A stretch of DNA of 64,000 nt from Zasmidium citrigriseum (Eukaryota; Ascomycota; Dothideomycetes; Mycosphaerellales; Mycosphaerellaceae), in the NCBI GenBank assembly GCA_002786025.1, contig NHNW01000022.1, positions 558,001-622,000 of the forward strand, given 5' to 3'. Below are positions 1 through 9,266 of the stretch, in pieces. The position numbers were made by a program, and so were the translations under genes. How positions within the stretch are numbered: the stretch's first letter is position 1; every line of letters starts with the position of its first letter. Below the pieces are notes generated by a model that saw only the letters and a program-made list of their open reading frames with translations, searched no databases and was not told the origin of the DNA.

Positions 1-428
1 GATGGTCTGAAGCAAACGTCAGCATTCACGTCAGCAAAGGAGATAGAGGCAATCAACGACTTGCCTCTGTCTGCCACTGGAGCGCCTCCTCAGCCAATCT
101 CGTGGTTGTGGATATGGTCCTAGGAGGCCATGCATGCATGCAAACAGATACGCACGCGCCACGGCGGGAGCAAGGAGCTCGATGCATTGTTCCTCGAAGG
201 TCGGCATTGCTAGCGGCAGTGCTAAGACAACTAGGACTGACAACAGTTTGATGGCTCAAATACAGATCTACTGATGAATCCAACCCGCCATTCATGACCA
301 CACCACAGCCTTCCACACCCCAAACAAACAACCATCATTAACCGCACCTTGGCCACCACAACATCATCTGCTCCCAGATTTCTTTCTCGCGCTTCATCAC
401 TGCGGCTTGGGCCTGTGAATTTGTCAAT
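1..428. other. no gene recognised
   Basis: I see no convincing coding sequence here on either strand. The short open frames lack coding-like composition and share no recognisable motif. The stretch lies downstream of the minus-strand hypothetical gene that ends at 429. Confidence 0.5.
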
Positions 429-978
429 TCAGTGCATTCCCTGAGTTGTTTTGCTTACTGCGCCGTTGCTTTCGCGGTCGTCGTAGTGTGAGGTTAGGAG
501 GTCATCGCGATTGCAGATGGGGCAGGGGCAGAAGGGGTGGAGGTATTCGTATTCGTAGGTCTCGTAGATAGATAGGTCGGAGGAGGTGGAGGATTTGGGG
601 GGAGTGGGAGATTGGGATCGTGAGGGCGAGGGGGAAGGTAAGGGTGAGGATGGCGGTGAGGTTGAGGTGGAGGGTGACGGCGAGGTTGGGGATGACGGTG
701 AGGAAGTTGATTGGCCCCTGGGGCGTGAATTAGTAAGACAAAAGTTGGGCTGCGAGTTGGGTGTCTTATTACATTGTGACCAAATTTAGCAGGTGAAGTG
801 GAGGAGAGGAGAGAACGATGTTGAGGATTTGAGGGGCTCCAAGCGCAAGAGATAAGCAGCGATGGAGATTCGAAGCATTTTCGAGAAGATTATGGCCGAT
901 TGATACAACATTCACTTGAGCTGACAGCTGTGCCAAGGCTACCCCTGAGTCAACCAATCTGGACTTGGACACGACCAA
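429..978 (-). CDS. hypothetical Pro/Ser-rich protein, two exons
   Basis: I do not recognise this protein. A plausible model is complement(join(429..717,773..978)), 164 residues. The intron has a GTAATA donor, a CTAAT branch-like site and a CAG acceptor, and joins the exons in phase 2. Exon 1 gives a moderately hydrophobic N-terminus. Exon 2 gives a low-complexity Ser/Pro/Thr tract of about 50 residues, followed by a conserved-looking tail with YETYEYEY and the cysteine cluster CPCPIC, ending about 25 residues later. The tail is the part that looks genuinely coding; the start codon and exon 1 are uncertain. The Ser/Pro tract is what makes the plus strand look Gly/Glu-rich here. Confidence 0.35.
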
Positions 979-1068
979 ATCAGAATTGTTACATGCTATT
1001 CACACAAGTTGATACACTACGCAACTACTCCTTGCATACGTCGCATCGCCATCCCCAATCGAGAGAAT

Positions 1069-2428
1069 CTATCTTCCAAATCTCTCGAACGGCTGCGGCT
1101 CCAGCACATCCACCTCACCATCCGCCCCATTCCTCTCCCCACTTCTCAACGCCTTCTTCAAGATCCCCTCCAACTGTCCCAGATACCTGACCTCCCGCTC
1201 CCGCTCTCGTTCATTCTCAGTGTCACATGGAATCTTCTCGAGTTGTCCGTGTTGCCATTGAATCAACTCTCGCATGCCAGTGACGAAGGCGCCATGGCGG
1301 ACGGGAATGAAAGGGTTGGTCACAGATTTGAGCTCCGATTTGAGGCGTGCGAGTTGGGCTTGAGTGGTTTCTGGTTTGAGTGTCTTCTTCGAGGGGCCGG
1401 GGTTGCGGTGGTGATATGTGATGTCTTGTTCGGTAGGGTCGTCAAGGGAGTGTCGGGGATGGGTCTCGCGGCGTAGAGGAGGAAAGCGATTTTGCTGTTG
1501 CCGGGCGCTGTAGCTTGAGAGGATGACATCCTCCCAGGAAGGGCTGTTGGACTTTCGTGGAAGTGTGTGGATCTGCTCTGTCTCAGGGGGAGCTTCGTCG
1601 ACTGAGCTCTCTGGGTCGGATTCGTCGTCGTCGGTGTGGCGAAAGCCCACGAAGATCTTGTTGTTCTGCTTCATGATAAATTGTGCGTGGTTGGTTTTGG
1701 TTCTGTTGAGCGCTTGGTGTGTCGATTTGCGGTTGTATTTGTGCTTTCTAGTCCAGCTTACTTGCATTGTTCATGATCTCCGCCAGTATCTTCGGCTTAA
1801 CAGCCTACTGCTGTTTGCATTGGCTCCTCTTGCGAGCAGTCTTAGAATCGCTCTTCAGATCCGCGTTGTCTTCACGATCGCGTGCCTTATGCCGACTTTG
1901 CCGATGCCATGAGCTCTGATCAGAATCACTTGTGGGAGCCTGATCCTCCGGCCTAATCTCCATGTCGTTGAACCGATCGACAAGCTTGCTCTGTACTTCC
2001 ATTTGGTTCCTCTGGACTTCGAAGATGCGGTTGACGGTAAAGTTGACTATCAGTAACTCCCTCTGCCGTGCAATTTCTTCGTCCGACAATTGCTGCCGTA
2101 GTTGTTCCAGCTCGGAGCGGAGGCTTTTGGTGTCTTTGAGCACTTTCTCTGATACTCTTCGAGGCGGCTGGGAAGGTCTGCTTGATGCTGGGACCGTGAC
2201 CTTCTTCTCCGGCACTGTAGCTTGAGGGGCCGCCGGCCGAGGGTCAACGATTGAGTCTTGTGACCGCGAGCGATATGCCGTGGCCAGAGACTCTGATGAC
2301 GATCGAGAACGGAGAATGTTGGTGCCTTCGTGAGCTTCGCTTCCGCAGGTCTTTCCCCTTTGGCGCATGAGCGGTCGGCAGGGAGCGGGAATCTGGCCAG
2401 CGGGCTTTTGATCCGGTGCGTCGCCCAT
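1069..2428 (-). CDS. hypothetical coiled-coil protein, two exons
   Basis: Function unknown. Two long minus-strand open stretches join into one 432-residue protein as complement(join(1069..1747,1809..2428)). The 61-bp intron uses a GTAGGC donor that overlaps an in-frame TAG and a CTAG acceptor, and the frame is kept in phase 2. The N-terminal half is Ser/Arg-rich, then a heptad-like segment (KSLRSELEQLRQQL) is followed by a charged stretch (VQRNQMEVQSKLVDRF). The C-terminal half is acidic (GFRHTDDDESDPESS) and ends in another amphipathic segment (LGQLEGILKKAL). No transmembrane segment or signal peptide is visible. The alternative is two separate genes, one ending at the TAG (207 residues) and one starting at an internal ATG near 1674. 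Confidence 0.5.
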
Positions 2429-3562
2429 GACTGATGCGGCATAGGACGTTGGGTTGAGTCAAGCAGATTTGTTGCAAAACATTGTTGCCGATCATGTTTG
2501 GCAATCTTGTTCGGTGTTTGTGGAAGTCGTGTTCAGCGCCACGTCATTCCAACGCTCATTCACTCGCTCCTTCCGTGTTTGGTTGGCTTCTCCGAAATTC
2601 TGCCGTTTGTCACATGTCATTCGGAACTTGCGAGAGCTTACTTTCGCCTTCATTGAGCTATGCCAGGCAGCGCCTGGGATCTGATCGGCTAAATCTTCGT
2701 GCATGGATGCGATCTGTCAGATACGTCACAAGCAGAGTTCCATATCAAGATCAGAAATCATAGATCACCAACCCAGACGGCCCCAACGCTGCCAGCTGAG
2801 ATCTTGCGTGCTGTCATCCGCCGCTTTTTCACGGTTTTACTGACTGCAGGAAACATTGTCGTCGAACATGGCTCAAAATCTGGAATTCTTCCCAGACTAC
2901 AGTGATGAAGAAGGTTGGCAAAAGATGAGAGACAACGGATCACCAAGAACACGGCAAATCAAACGTCGGCAAGTACAGGAACAGTCCGATGCGCCTATTT
3001 TTCAAGTAAAGCGAAGCATTGATCGTCCCCGAATGCAGACAAAACGAAAGCATCCGAACCTGGGTCTGCGAAAGTTGCTGTGAGGCTCGGTCGGTAGATG
3101 AGGCCCTGAACAGCGTTGGGGAAATGAGTCGTAGCTCATGCCATCGCGTGAAGTATGTTGTGAGATACTTTGTTTGAGAATCTGACAAGGTCTACACCGT
3201 CTGGCCACGATCGAGGTGCTGAAACCTGAGAAATGAGATCCGAAAGCAAGAATACTGACCAATATTTGAAGCGTTCCTTGTTGACAGTCACGCAATCTGG
3301 CTTGGTGAACGGTGTTTCTGCAGAGTTCGAGGTAGAGTCATTGAGCTGTCTCAGCACCTCGATGGTGGCCAGAGGGTGTATCTATTAACCAACACTGTGA
3401 CGCAGCACTTGGCACCTGCCCTTGAGGTTTGCATAAATTTGGGAGGCCCTGGCTTGATCACGCCACCTTCTGTACTTTCCCATTGCCGTCTGACGGGCTT
3501 CTTTATCACACTATCGAAACATCTATACGAGTCCGACACCATCATATCAAGCTTTCAAGGCC
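2429..3562. other. intergenic, at most one small ORF
   Basis: Apart from the weak small reading frame at 2868-3083, I find no gene. The stretch separates the minus-strand coiled-coil gene from the plus-strand NTF2-like family and probably carries promoters for both. Confidence 0.4.
2868..3083 (+). CDS. small hypothetical ORF, 71 aa
   Basis: This is an open frame starting at ATG 2868 (MAQNLEFFPDYSDEEGWQ). It has an acidic beginning and a strongly basic second half (RQIKRRQ, KRSIDRPRMQTKRKHP). No family is recognised and no intron is needed. The change from acidic to basic is unlike random sequence, but length alone does not support it. It may be a small nuclear-type protein or chance. Confidence 0.2.
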   Translation: MAQNLEFFPDYSDEEGWQKMRDNGSPRTRQIKRRQVQEQSDAPIFQVKRSIDRPRMQTKRKHPNLGLRKLL

Positions 3563-4098
3563 ATGTCTATAAGGGAAGGGCAGCCGCGAAAGCGTCGACA
3601 ATGGAGTAAATTTACCAAGCGCCATCTCCTCGAGCAGTTCGATCTCATGCTGGATGTTCTCCAACGGCACGACTTCGACATTTACAACGATGCATGGCAG
3701 AACTACGACAGCACGGTCGTATTAGATGCGCAAATTCCTAGTCTCAACGGCATGGTGCACATCAACGAAGAAATGCCGCGATGCGAATACGTGCAGAAGC
3801 ACGAGCAATTCTTCACGATGAACCCTGACGTTAAGTTCATCGTGAAAAGGTAATTCCTACCTTCACTCTGCCTTCACTCTGATCTTCATAACTGACAAGA
3901 TGCAGTCGAAACGCAGACGTTGATACGAGAAATGGACGAGGAAGAATTGCGGTCTACGTCGAGTTCTATCCAACGCCCGACGGAATTACCTTTCAAACTG
4001 CGGTCGATCTCCATTGGCACTTGGTCGACAGCAAATGGCTCTTATACAAGGTTGTACACGTGCAAGGGATCGATTGTCTGGGTCTTGACGGCATGTAA
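3563..4098 (+). CDS. NTF2/SnoaL-like small protein, copy 1
   Basis: Model join(3563..3849,3906..4098), 159 residues. The 56-bp intron (GTAATT...GCAG) is in phase 2. The protein has a basic N-terminus (QPRKRRQWSKFTKR), an amphipathic helix and then a beta-rich C-terminal half with DLHWHLVDSKWLLY and VQGIDCLGLDGM at the end. That layout (helices, then strands with a conserved Trp near the end) resembles the cone-shaped NTF2/SnoaL fold. The assignment is by pattern, so a substrate or reaction cannot be named. It is the first member of a tandem family: the copies at 5.2-5.9 kb and 6.2-6.8 kb share the intron position and the KW(L/K)(L/I) and G(I/V)(D/N)xL C-terminal motifs. Confidence 0.6.
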
Positions 4099-4783
4099 CA
4101 TAGCCAGGCTTCTCATCTCCTGACACCCCTTCTCGTCCACTCAAAGTGGAATCTTTGCCCTCGGAATATCAGCCCTCTCTGGACGATTAGATAGCTCCAA
4201 GCTATTGCAGGGCTTGCTGGAATCTTGGCCATTGGTGACAGCCCAATGAATGGCTGGGGACAATTTCTGCCCTGACTGGAACACGGAGGGCATGATCGAA
4301 GACCTTTCGAACCATTTCACTCGGAGCAGGTCTCACTAATTCAGGGGCCTATGGACTATTGCGGATCAAGTGTCTTACAACCCTCGAGGATCATGACTCT
4401 GTCCACGATCGATACTTTCCACGCCGAGGTATCCGCTTCTTATTCGAATATCACTCGATATAGATGGATCCGGCCAACGCTGTATGAAAACTAGGCAGAA
4501 GATAGACCTGGCTGCACGTTGCAATTCGATTAAAGTCAGCTTCCCGCACGATTGTTGCAACCCTATGAACAGGAGTGGGACACCGAAGATTCAGGTCGAG
4601 CAGGGATGTTGACGCAGCTGCCGCAAGGATTGCATCTCATATGGACCGTTCATGACGAGACACGATAACAATCAAACATCCCGAGTTGGATTGTAACCAT
4701 TTGGGACTTGCAACGAGTCACAAGAAATATCTGGATCCCACCGATATGGGATCTCACATCATTGATCAGATCCAGAGACTATT

Positions 4784-4879
4784 ATGCCCTTGCAACACCG
4801 AGCCTACAACAATCTTGTGATGGACCTACCACATGTTGCAAAAAAGTGGTATCTATACTCTCAACACCACAAAGCCTGA
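4784..4879 (+). pseudogene. possible relic of a further NTF2-like copy
   Basis: A short open stretch reads LVMDLPHVAKKWYLYSQHH before a stop. It aligns with the C-terminal strand of the neighbouring family members (VDLHWHLVDSKWLLYK in copy 1 and KLVDGKWLLYS in copy 2). No matching N-terminal part is visible upstream, and the remainder of 4099-5180 holds no gene I can support. The similarity covers about 18 residues, so it may be coincidence. Confidence 0.3.
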
Positions 4880-5180
4880 AACACTTGGTGAAGGTGTAAA
4901 AGTCTTTACGTCTCTCGAAACACAATCTCAGGCACGTCCATATGAGACGCTTGTATCCGGCGTCGTTTAAGAAGACCACAGCGTCGCTTCGAAGTTGAGA
5001 GCTCGAACGCTCTCGAAGATTTTCTTCTTCATAATGGGAAGCGACCAAGTACTGATCCCTTTTCCCCATACCCAAGGAACAGCGCTGGACTAGCAGGACC
5101 TGTTAGAAGAGGGTCAAGAAGGATCTCTGTCCACACGTCGCTCGACAAAGCCTACAGCGAACGAAGGGCATGCATTTACG

Positions 5181-5876
5181 TTGCTTTCGTCCATGTTCAC
5201 AACGCAACGCAGTAACACGAGCACCTCCTCCACAATCATAGCGCTCTGTTGCAATCAAGCAAGATCTGCCGCGGGTCCTTCAGTAGAGCCACGGCTCACG
5301 GGCATAAGTCGACCTACTGGCTGTCTCACAAACGGCGAAGCTGTCGGAATCCAGAAGACGAGTGAACAAGGGTACAAATGCACGAAGATCAAAAGGATCG
5401 AGGCCCACCTCAAATCTATCATCACGCTCATCACGACTGCTATCAACGAACGGAATTTTGACCCGAAATATAAGGCCTGGCAACATCATGCTGAGGAGGT
5501 CCACGCCGCATTCGGGCACGCTGAAGGCGGACATTCCGAGTTCAATGCACCAGTCGGGGAGCATCTCACAAGATGGGCGGCGATGCTTACCGACGCGCCT
5601 GAACTTTTAATAAAGACGAAGAGTTTAGTCCAGAGAGCTTCATCGCCATGGCCTACGCTTGTGCATGCAGATATTGATTGAACAATCAGTGCATCCGCTG
5701 AGGTGGATATGCGAAATAGAAAAGCACGACTGATCACCGTGACCGAATACACTGGAGCTCAAGAGGGCTTACGGACCGAATCAACGGATATGGCTCGCTT
5801 CAAACTGGTAGACGGAAAGTGGTTGCTATACAGTATTTGCAGCATCCAAGGAGTCAACTTGCTTGCAACTTCATAG
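5181..5876 (+). pseudogene. NTF2/SnoaL-like copy 2, probably damaged
   Basis: This is the middle member of the family. The first exon contains INERNFDPKYKAWQ, the same signature as copy 3 (INERDFDPRRKAWQ), and stays colinear with it for about 50 residues to the expected exon end near 5622. The second exon (from about 5694, after an ATCAG acceptor) reads SASAEVDMRN..., aligns with copy 1 (SRNADVDTRN...), and ends KLVDGKWLLYSICSIQGVNLL. At the conserved phase-2 donor position the sequence reads AAGAGTTTAG, where AAGAGGT would be expected. The only nearby GT gives the wrong phase and runs to a stop. The simplest reading is loss of one base that inactivated splicing. A non-canonical donor is the alternative. 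The start is also unclear: the frame has about 40 extra N-terminal residues. Confidence 0.5.
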
Positions 5877-6231
5877 ATGTACGTGAATGATACAATGATT
5901 GAGATTGTCAGCGTTGTCGATCTAAACAGTGCCTCGGACGTCTGAGAATACCTCAATCAATGCTTTGAAAACATCCCAAGATCTCATCTATGCTCGCCTG
6001 GATCCCCGTCAATCAATAAAGATGCTGACTTGTCTCGACCAGGGCAGCCTGGCATCCCCTAAGTTCTCTGAGTCAGCAAAGGCCCCCAGGAAATGACTGC
6101 AAATGGAAACCGCAAACCATGCGAGAAACCAGGATTTACGATATGCTGGTCAGGGATCGGGAACTCGGAATATCTGCCACATTTCGCTGCGACAACATCT
6201 CCAAAAACACCGCACACAACAGACCTCCTGC
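5877..6231. other. intergenic, no gene seen
   Basis: This is the spacer between the second and third NTF2-like copies. The in-frame upstream extension of copy 3 (from 6103) has no counterpart in copy 1 and is taken as untranslated. Confidence 0.4.
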
Positions 6232-6795
6232 ATGTCTACTCACAAAGAACGAAAGCGGGACGTCATCGTCAATTGGCCCCGAAAGTACTCGCGAAAAGCA
6301 GGAATCGTCGCTGAACTGGAGCGCATCGGAATTCTCATCGCGGAGGCCATCAACGAGCGGGACTTCGATCCCCGTCGGAAGGCATGGCAGTTCTTTGCCG
6401 ACTCCATCGCTCTGAACACCGAAGTTGCGGGATGCGCATGGGTTGTGGAAGAGACCATCACACGAGAGCGATACCTTGAAATGATGGCATCATGGTTCAG
6501 AATGAATCCCAACGTGCAATTGATGTGCAGGAGGTGGGTGGTAATCGGTCACACATCAGACTACTGTCGTGCCCTTGCTGATCGTTCTTATCTTCGCAGC
6601 CAAGCGATCAAGGTTGACCTGAAGAGCAACACAGCTACCGCTTCTTCCGTTACAACATACACTGGAACTCCTGAAAGGATGATGACAGAGTCGGTGGATT
6701 TTCTTGAATATAGCTCGGTGAATGAAGAATGGAAGATTACCAGTGTGACTAGTATGCGAGGCGTTGATTTATTCCGTCTGGATGGCATGCAATGA
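6232..6795 (+). CDS. NTF2/SnoaL-like small protein, copy 3
   Basis: Model join(6232..6533,6600..6795), 165 residues. The start at 6232 (MSTHKERKRD) matches the basic N-terminus of copy 1. The protein has a helical region with ELERIGILIAEAINERDFDP and KAWQFF, then MASWFRMNPNVQL. After the intron come beta strands ending SVTSMRGVDLFRLDGMQ. The 66-bp intron (GTGGGT...CGCAG) is in the same place and phase (2) as in copy 1 and is free of in-frame stops, so the unspliced reading is also open. Nothing identifies a catalytic dyad. The function is unknown, and the fold assignment is inferred from size and strand pattern. Confidence 0.6.
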   Translation: MSTHKERKRDVIVNWPRKYSRKAGIVAELERIGILIAEAINERDFDPRRKAWQFFADSIALNTEVAGCAWVVEETITRERYLEMMASWFRMNPNVQLMCRRWVVIGHTSDYCRALADRSYLRSQAIKVDLKSNTATASSVTTYTGTPERMMTESVDFLEYSSVNEEWKITSVTSMRGVDLFRLDGMQ

Positions 6796-7130
6796 ATGGA
6801 ATAGTGCCGTCTTGAGAGAAGACTCCAGCTGGATTCATGCCACGGTTGCTGTACAAGTCCGGGGGTCATAGTGGAAATACGACCGCGTGATGGTCTTGGG
6901 ATGGTCAAATGGGGTTTCCTGTGTTGGGGGTCCCATTAACGTGGCGGACAAGGCTGCGTCAGGCTGTCAAACAACATCAGTGAAGAATGCAACCTATCTC
7001 ATAAGACCTCATCTCTAGAAGCATTGAATAACGCATCGTATAGCATAGATAGTCATTCTCACTGCGTAAAGCCCCGCCTCTGGATAAACAGCAAACTCGT
7101 GGCCACCTCGACAACATCTCCAACCCAAAC
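6796..7130. other. intergenic, no gene seen
   Basis: No coding sequence is supported here. It is presumably the 3' region of NTF2-like copy 3 and the promoter of the gene starting at 7131. Confidence 0.4.
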
Positions 7131-7615
7131 ATGCCTCGCGGAAACATCTTGAACCATTCCTTCGACAGCGAAGAGAACGAAATGTAAGCACCATCCCTTT
7201 ACACTACCGCTTCCAGAGCTTACACCACATCCGCTCTCGTCGACGAACAGGCACCCAGACCGATCAACCAGCCGAGACCTGCCAACCAACAGATCCTCTC
7301 CCTCCAGCTCCTTCTCCTGCAAGCTCCTACAAAATCGTCTCCCAAGCTCTCGAACCTCTCTACCAGATTCTCAGAGAACAAAATGCCGAGATCGCGGCTC
7401 TTCGCAACGAGGTCGCTCAACTCAGTCGACGTATCTCTCAAGACCCTAATGATGTGCAAGACTACTACGTTCTACTCCAACGAGACCCGGAAGCCCTAAT
7501 CCGCGAGCTCAGTAGTCCCGATGGATTCGAGGGATCAGGTTTAGGTCCGGCGACAAGAAGGAGATTCTTGACGGCGGCATATCAGAGGGTTGGGAGAAAT
7601 CTTTCCCGAAATTGA
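7131..7615 (+). CDS. hypothetical coiled-coil protein
   Basis: Function unknown. Exon 1 starts at ATG 7131 (MPRGNILNHSFDSEENE) and stops at a clean GTAAGC donor at 7184. The downstream exon is clearly coding: YKIVSQALEPLYQILREQ followed by NAEIAALRNEVAQLSRRI, a heptad-rich coiled coil, then DVQDYYVLLQRDPEALIREL and a basic tail ending VGRNLSRN at 7613-7615. The acceptor is not settled. The frame fits one after 7218 (a 35-bp intron, unusually short) or one after 7323 (140 bp). The stop lies 35 bp from the convergent hydrolase gene. Confidence 0.5.
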
Positions 7616-7650
7616 AAACCAAACAGCCCCTACGCCAAACCTGGCAACTG

Positions 7651-8391
7651 CTAAAGATGCCTCCCCAAAAACTCCACAACCATGCCATATCCCCTCTCAA
7701 ACTCCCTCCTCCCCTCCACACTCCCAAGACTAGCCCTCGCACTCATCCACCCATGCACACACCCCCCAAACCGCTCCACAACCTTCTCCCCCTTCAAACT
7801 TTCCCCAAAAGCCTTCACAGTCTCAGCATCCTCCCCCTCACTAGCAAGCACCATCATAGGGATCCCAATTTGTTTCGCATCCTCAGGATCCAGTCTCGCG
7901 GGACTACTCTGCACCCCCACACTCCACATCGCATCCGCCGAAGTGAGAGAAACAATCTTCCCGCCCCAACAAAACCCAATAGCGCCCCATTTCGCCACGG
8001 TTGGATAGGCTTCTTTCAAACTTGGCAAGAGTGTGTTAATCTTCTCAATAAAAGGCCCCGGATCCCCGATCCGTCCCAGGAAATCCCCAAACTTCCACTT
8101 CCCTTCTTCACCGCCGTCCAACCAAGCCGGATCCGCCGGCTCACCGTCAAAAAAATCCGGCATGATGACGAGGTAGCCTGCCGAGGCGAGCATGTCAGCG
8201 CCTTGAAGGGTGGGCGTGCGGAAACCAAAAATGTCGTAGACGTGGAAGAGGGCTTTGGTCGCGGTGGGAGGGCCCGTGATGTAGCATTTTGTGCCTGCGT
8301 GGGTGGTATAGGTGCCCTTGGGGGTGTAGGATTCTGTGGCGGAGGGGATGGGAGTAGAGCAGCAGGCTGAAGAGGAGTGGGTTGTTGTCAT
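7651..8391 (-). CDS. dienelactone hydrolase family protein
   Basis: A single-exon gene of 246 residues, a normal size for the family. It is an alpha/beta hydrolase with a cysteine nucleophile in GFCWGG (about residue 145) and a C-terminal histidine in VHGW (about 213). The acid of the triad is probably the Asp in ASEGEDAETV. The segments YDIFGFRTP, LVIMPDFFDGEPADPAW and QSSPARLDPEDA are typical of the fungal DLH/Aim2-like branch. Bacterial homologues open dienelactone in chloroaromatic degradation; for fungal members the true substrate is usually not known. No signal peptide is visible, so it is probably cytosolic. Confidence 0.9.
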   Translation of the reverse strand: MTTTHSSSACCSTPIPSATESYTPKGTYTTHAGTKCYITGPPTATKALFHVYDIFGFRTPTLQGADMLASAGYLVIMPDFFDGEPADPAWLDGGEEGKWKFGDFLGRIGDPGPFIEKINTLLPSLKEAYPTVAKWGAIGFCWGGKIVSLTSADAMWSVGVQSSPARLDPEDAKQIGIPMMVLASEGEDAETVKAFGESLKGEKVVERFGGCVHGWMSARASLGSVEGRREFERGYGMVVEFLGRHL

Positions 8392-9266
8392 GATGGCGGT
8401 GGTTTTATGGATTGCTTTCTTGATGGACAGGGAGACGGTGAAAGGTTCCTTGGTTCGTTAAGTAGACGTGCCTTGCTTATTACTTACTTGTACGTAGACT
8501 TGATGTGGGCGTGGAAGGAGCGGGATCGCATGCTTCAGCGCATCGGAGCGGAACCGCTTAGCTACGCCAATGAGGATTTGTTCATTCTGCGTCAAAGGCA
8601 TGACGGCAGCGTCTCCGGTATCGACAAGCCAACCTGATCATTGGAGATACGTGATGCTCGGAGACAATGCTCTTCGAAACCCGAGCATCCGGACAGGTGA
8701 CCTTGGCCGGCGTGCGCGATATGTCCGTGAAGAGGCAATCGGGATGCCGACTTCGGGGGCGTACTTCCGCTGTTTGTCAATGCTTCGACTGAGCCTTTCA
8801 TTATTGCTTTTATGCTTGCAGTCCGATGAGTACACCATCTGCTCGGTTCAACACGATTGATGCGCGCTTTTCTCTTATGTCTCAGTCGTGTCGCTGCATG
8901 CCTCGTCATCGTCCACACGTCTGCGGCCACCAGCAATGCAGCATCTCCGCCGCGCATAAAGGTCTCTCAGTCGCTTTGATCGTTGCTCCCAGCTTCCTCA
9001 TCTTCCGACATGCCTCTGTCCTGCGGAAGACGTCGGAGTACGTTGCCATCTTTCCGAACAGTGCCCAGTCGTTTCCGAAGCGAGCGTGGAAGAATTGTAA
9101 CTCGACGCTCGTTCTCGATATCCTGAAAACTACGGTCCGGGGCGCAACGTCTCGTGGGGTGCGAGAGACTTCTTCGATTCAGCGTGAGGCCATCAAGAAA
9201 ATGGATATTCAAGTGAATTCTGCTCAACCCCAGTATGGCACATTGTTCGCAATAGTCGAGATGGTA
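8392..9266. other. intergenic, no gene supported
   Basis: Open frames exist on both strands (for example 8826-9281 plus), but they lack recognisable motifs and partly overlap the 3' end of SEC24. I see nothing firm here. Confidence 0.4.

Noticed and set aside
586..789. Plus-strand Gly/Glu-rich open frame
   Set aside because: It is the complement of the Ser/Pro-rich tract of the minus-strand gene; low complexity keeps it open.
1009..1912. Plus-strand open frames of 129-155 codons
   Set aside because: They lie opposite the coiled-coil gene, have no motif and look like shadow frames.
7612..8370. 252-codon plus-strand frame opposite the dienelactone hydrolase
   Set aside because: Pro/His/Leu-biased composition and no motifs; the minus-strand hydrolase has clear catalytic residues.
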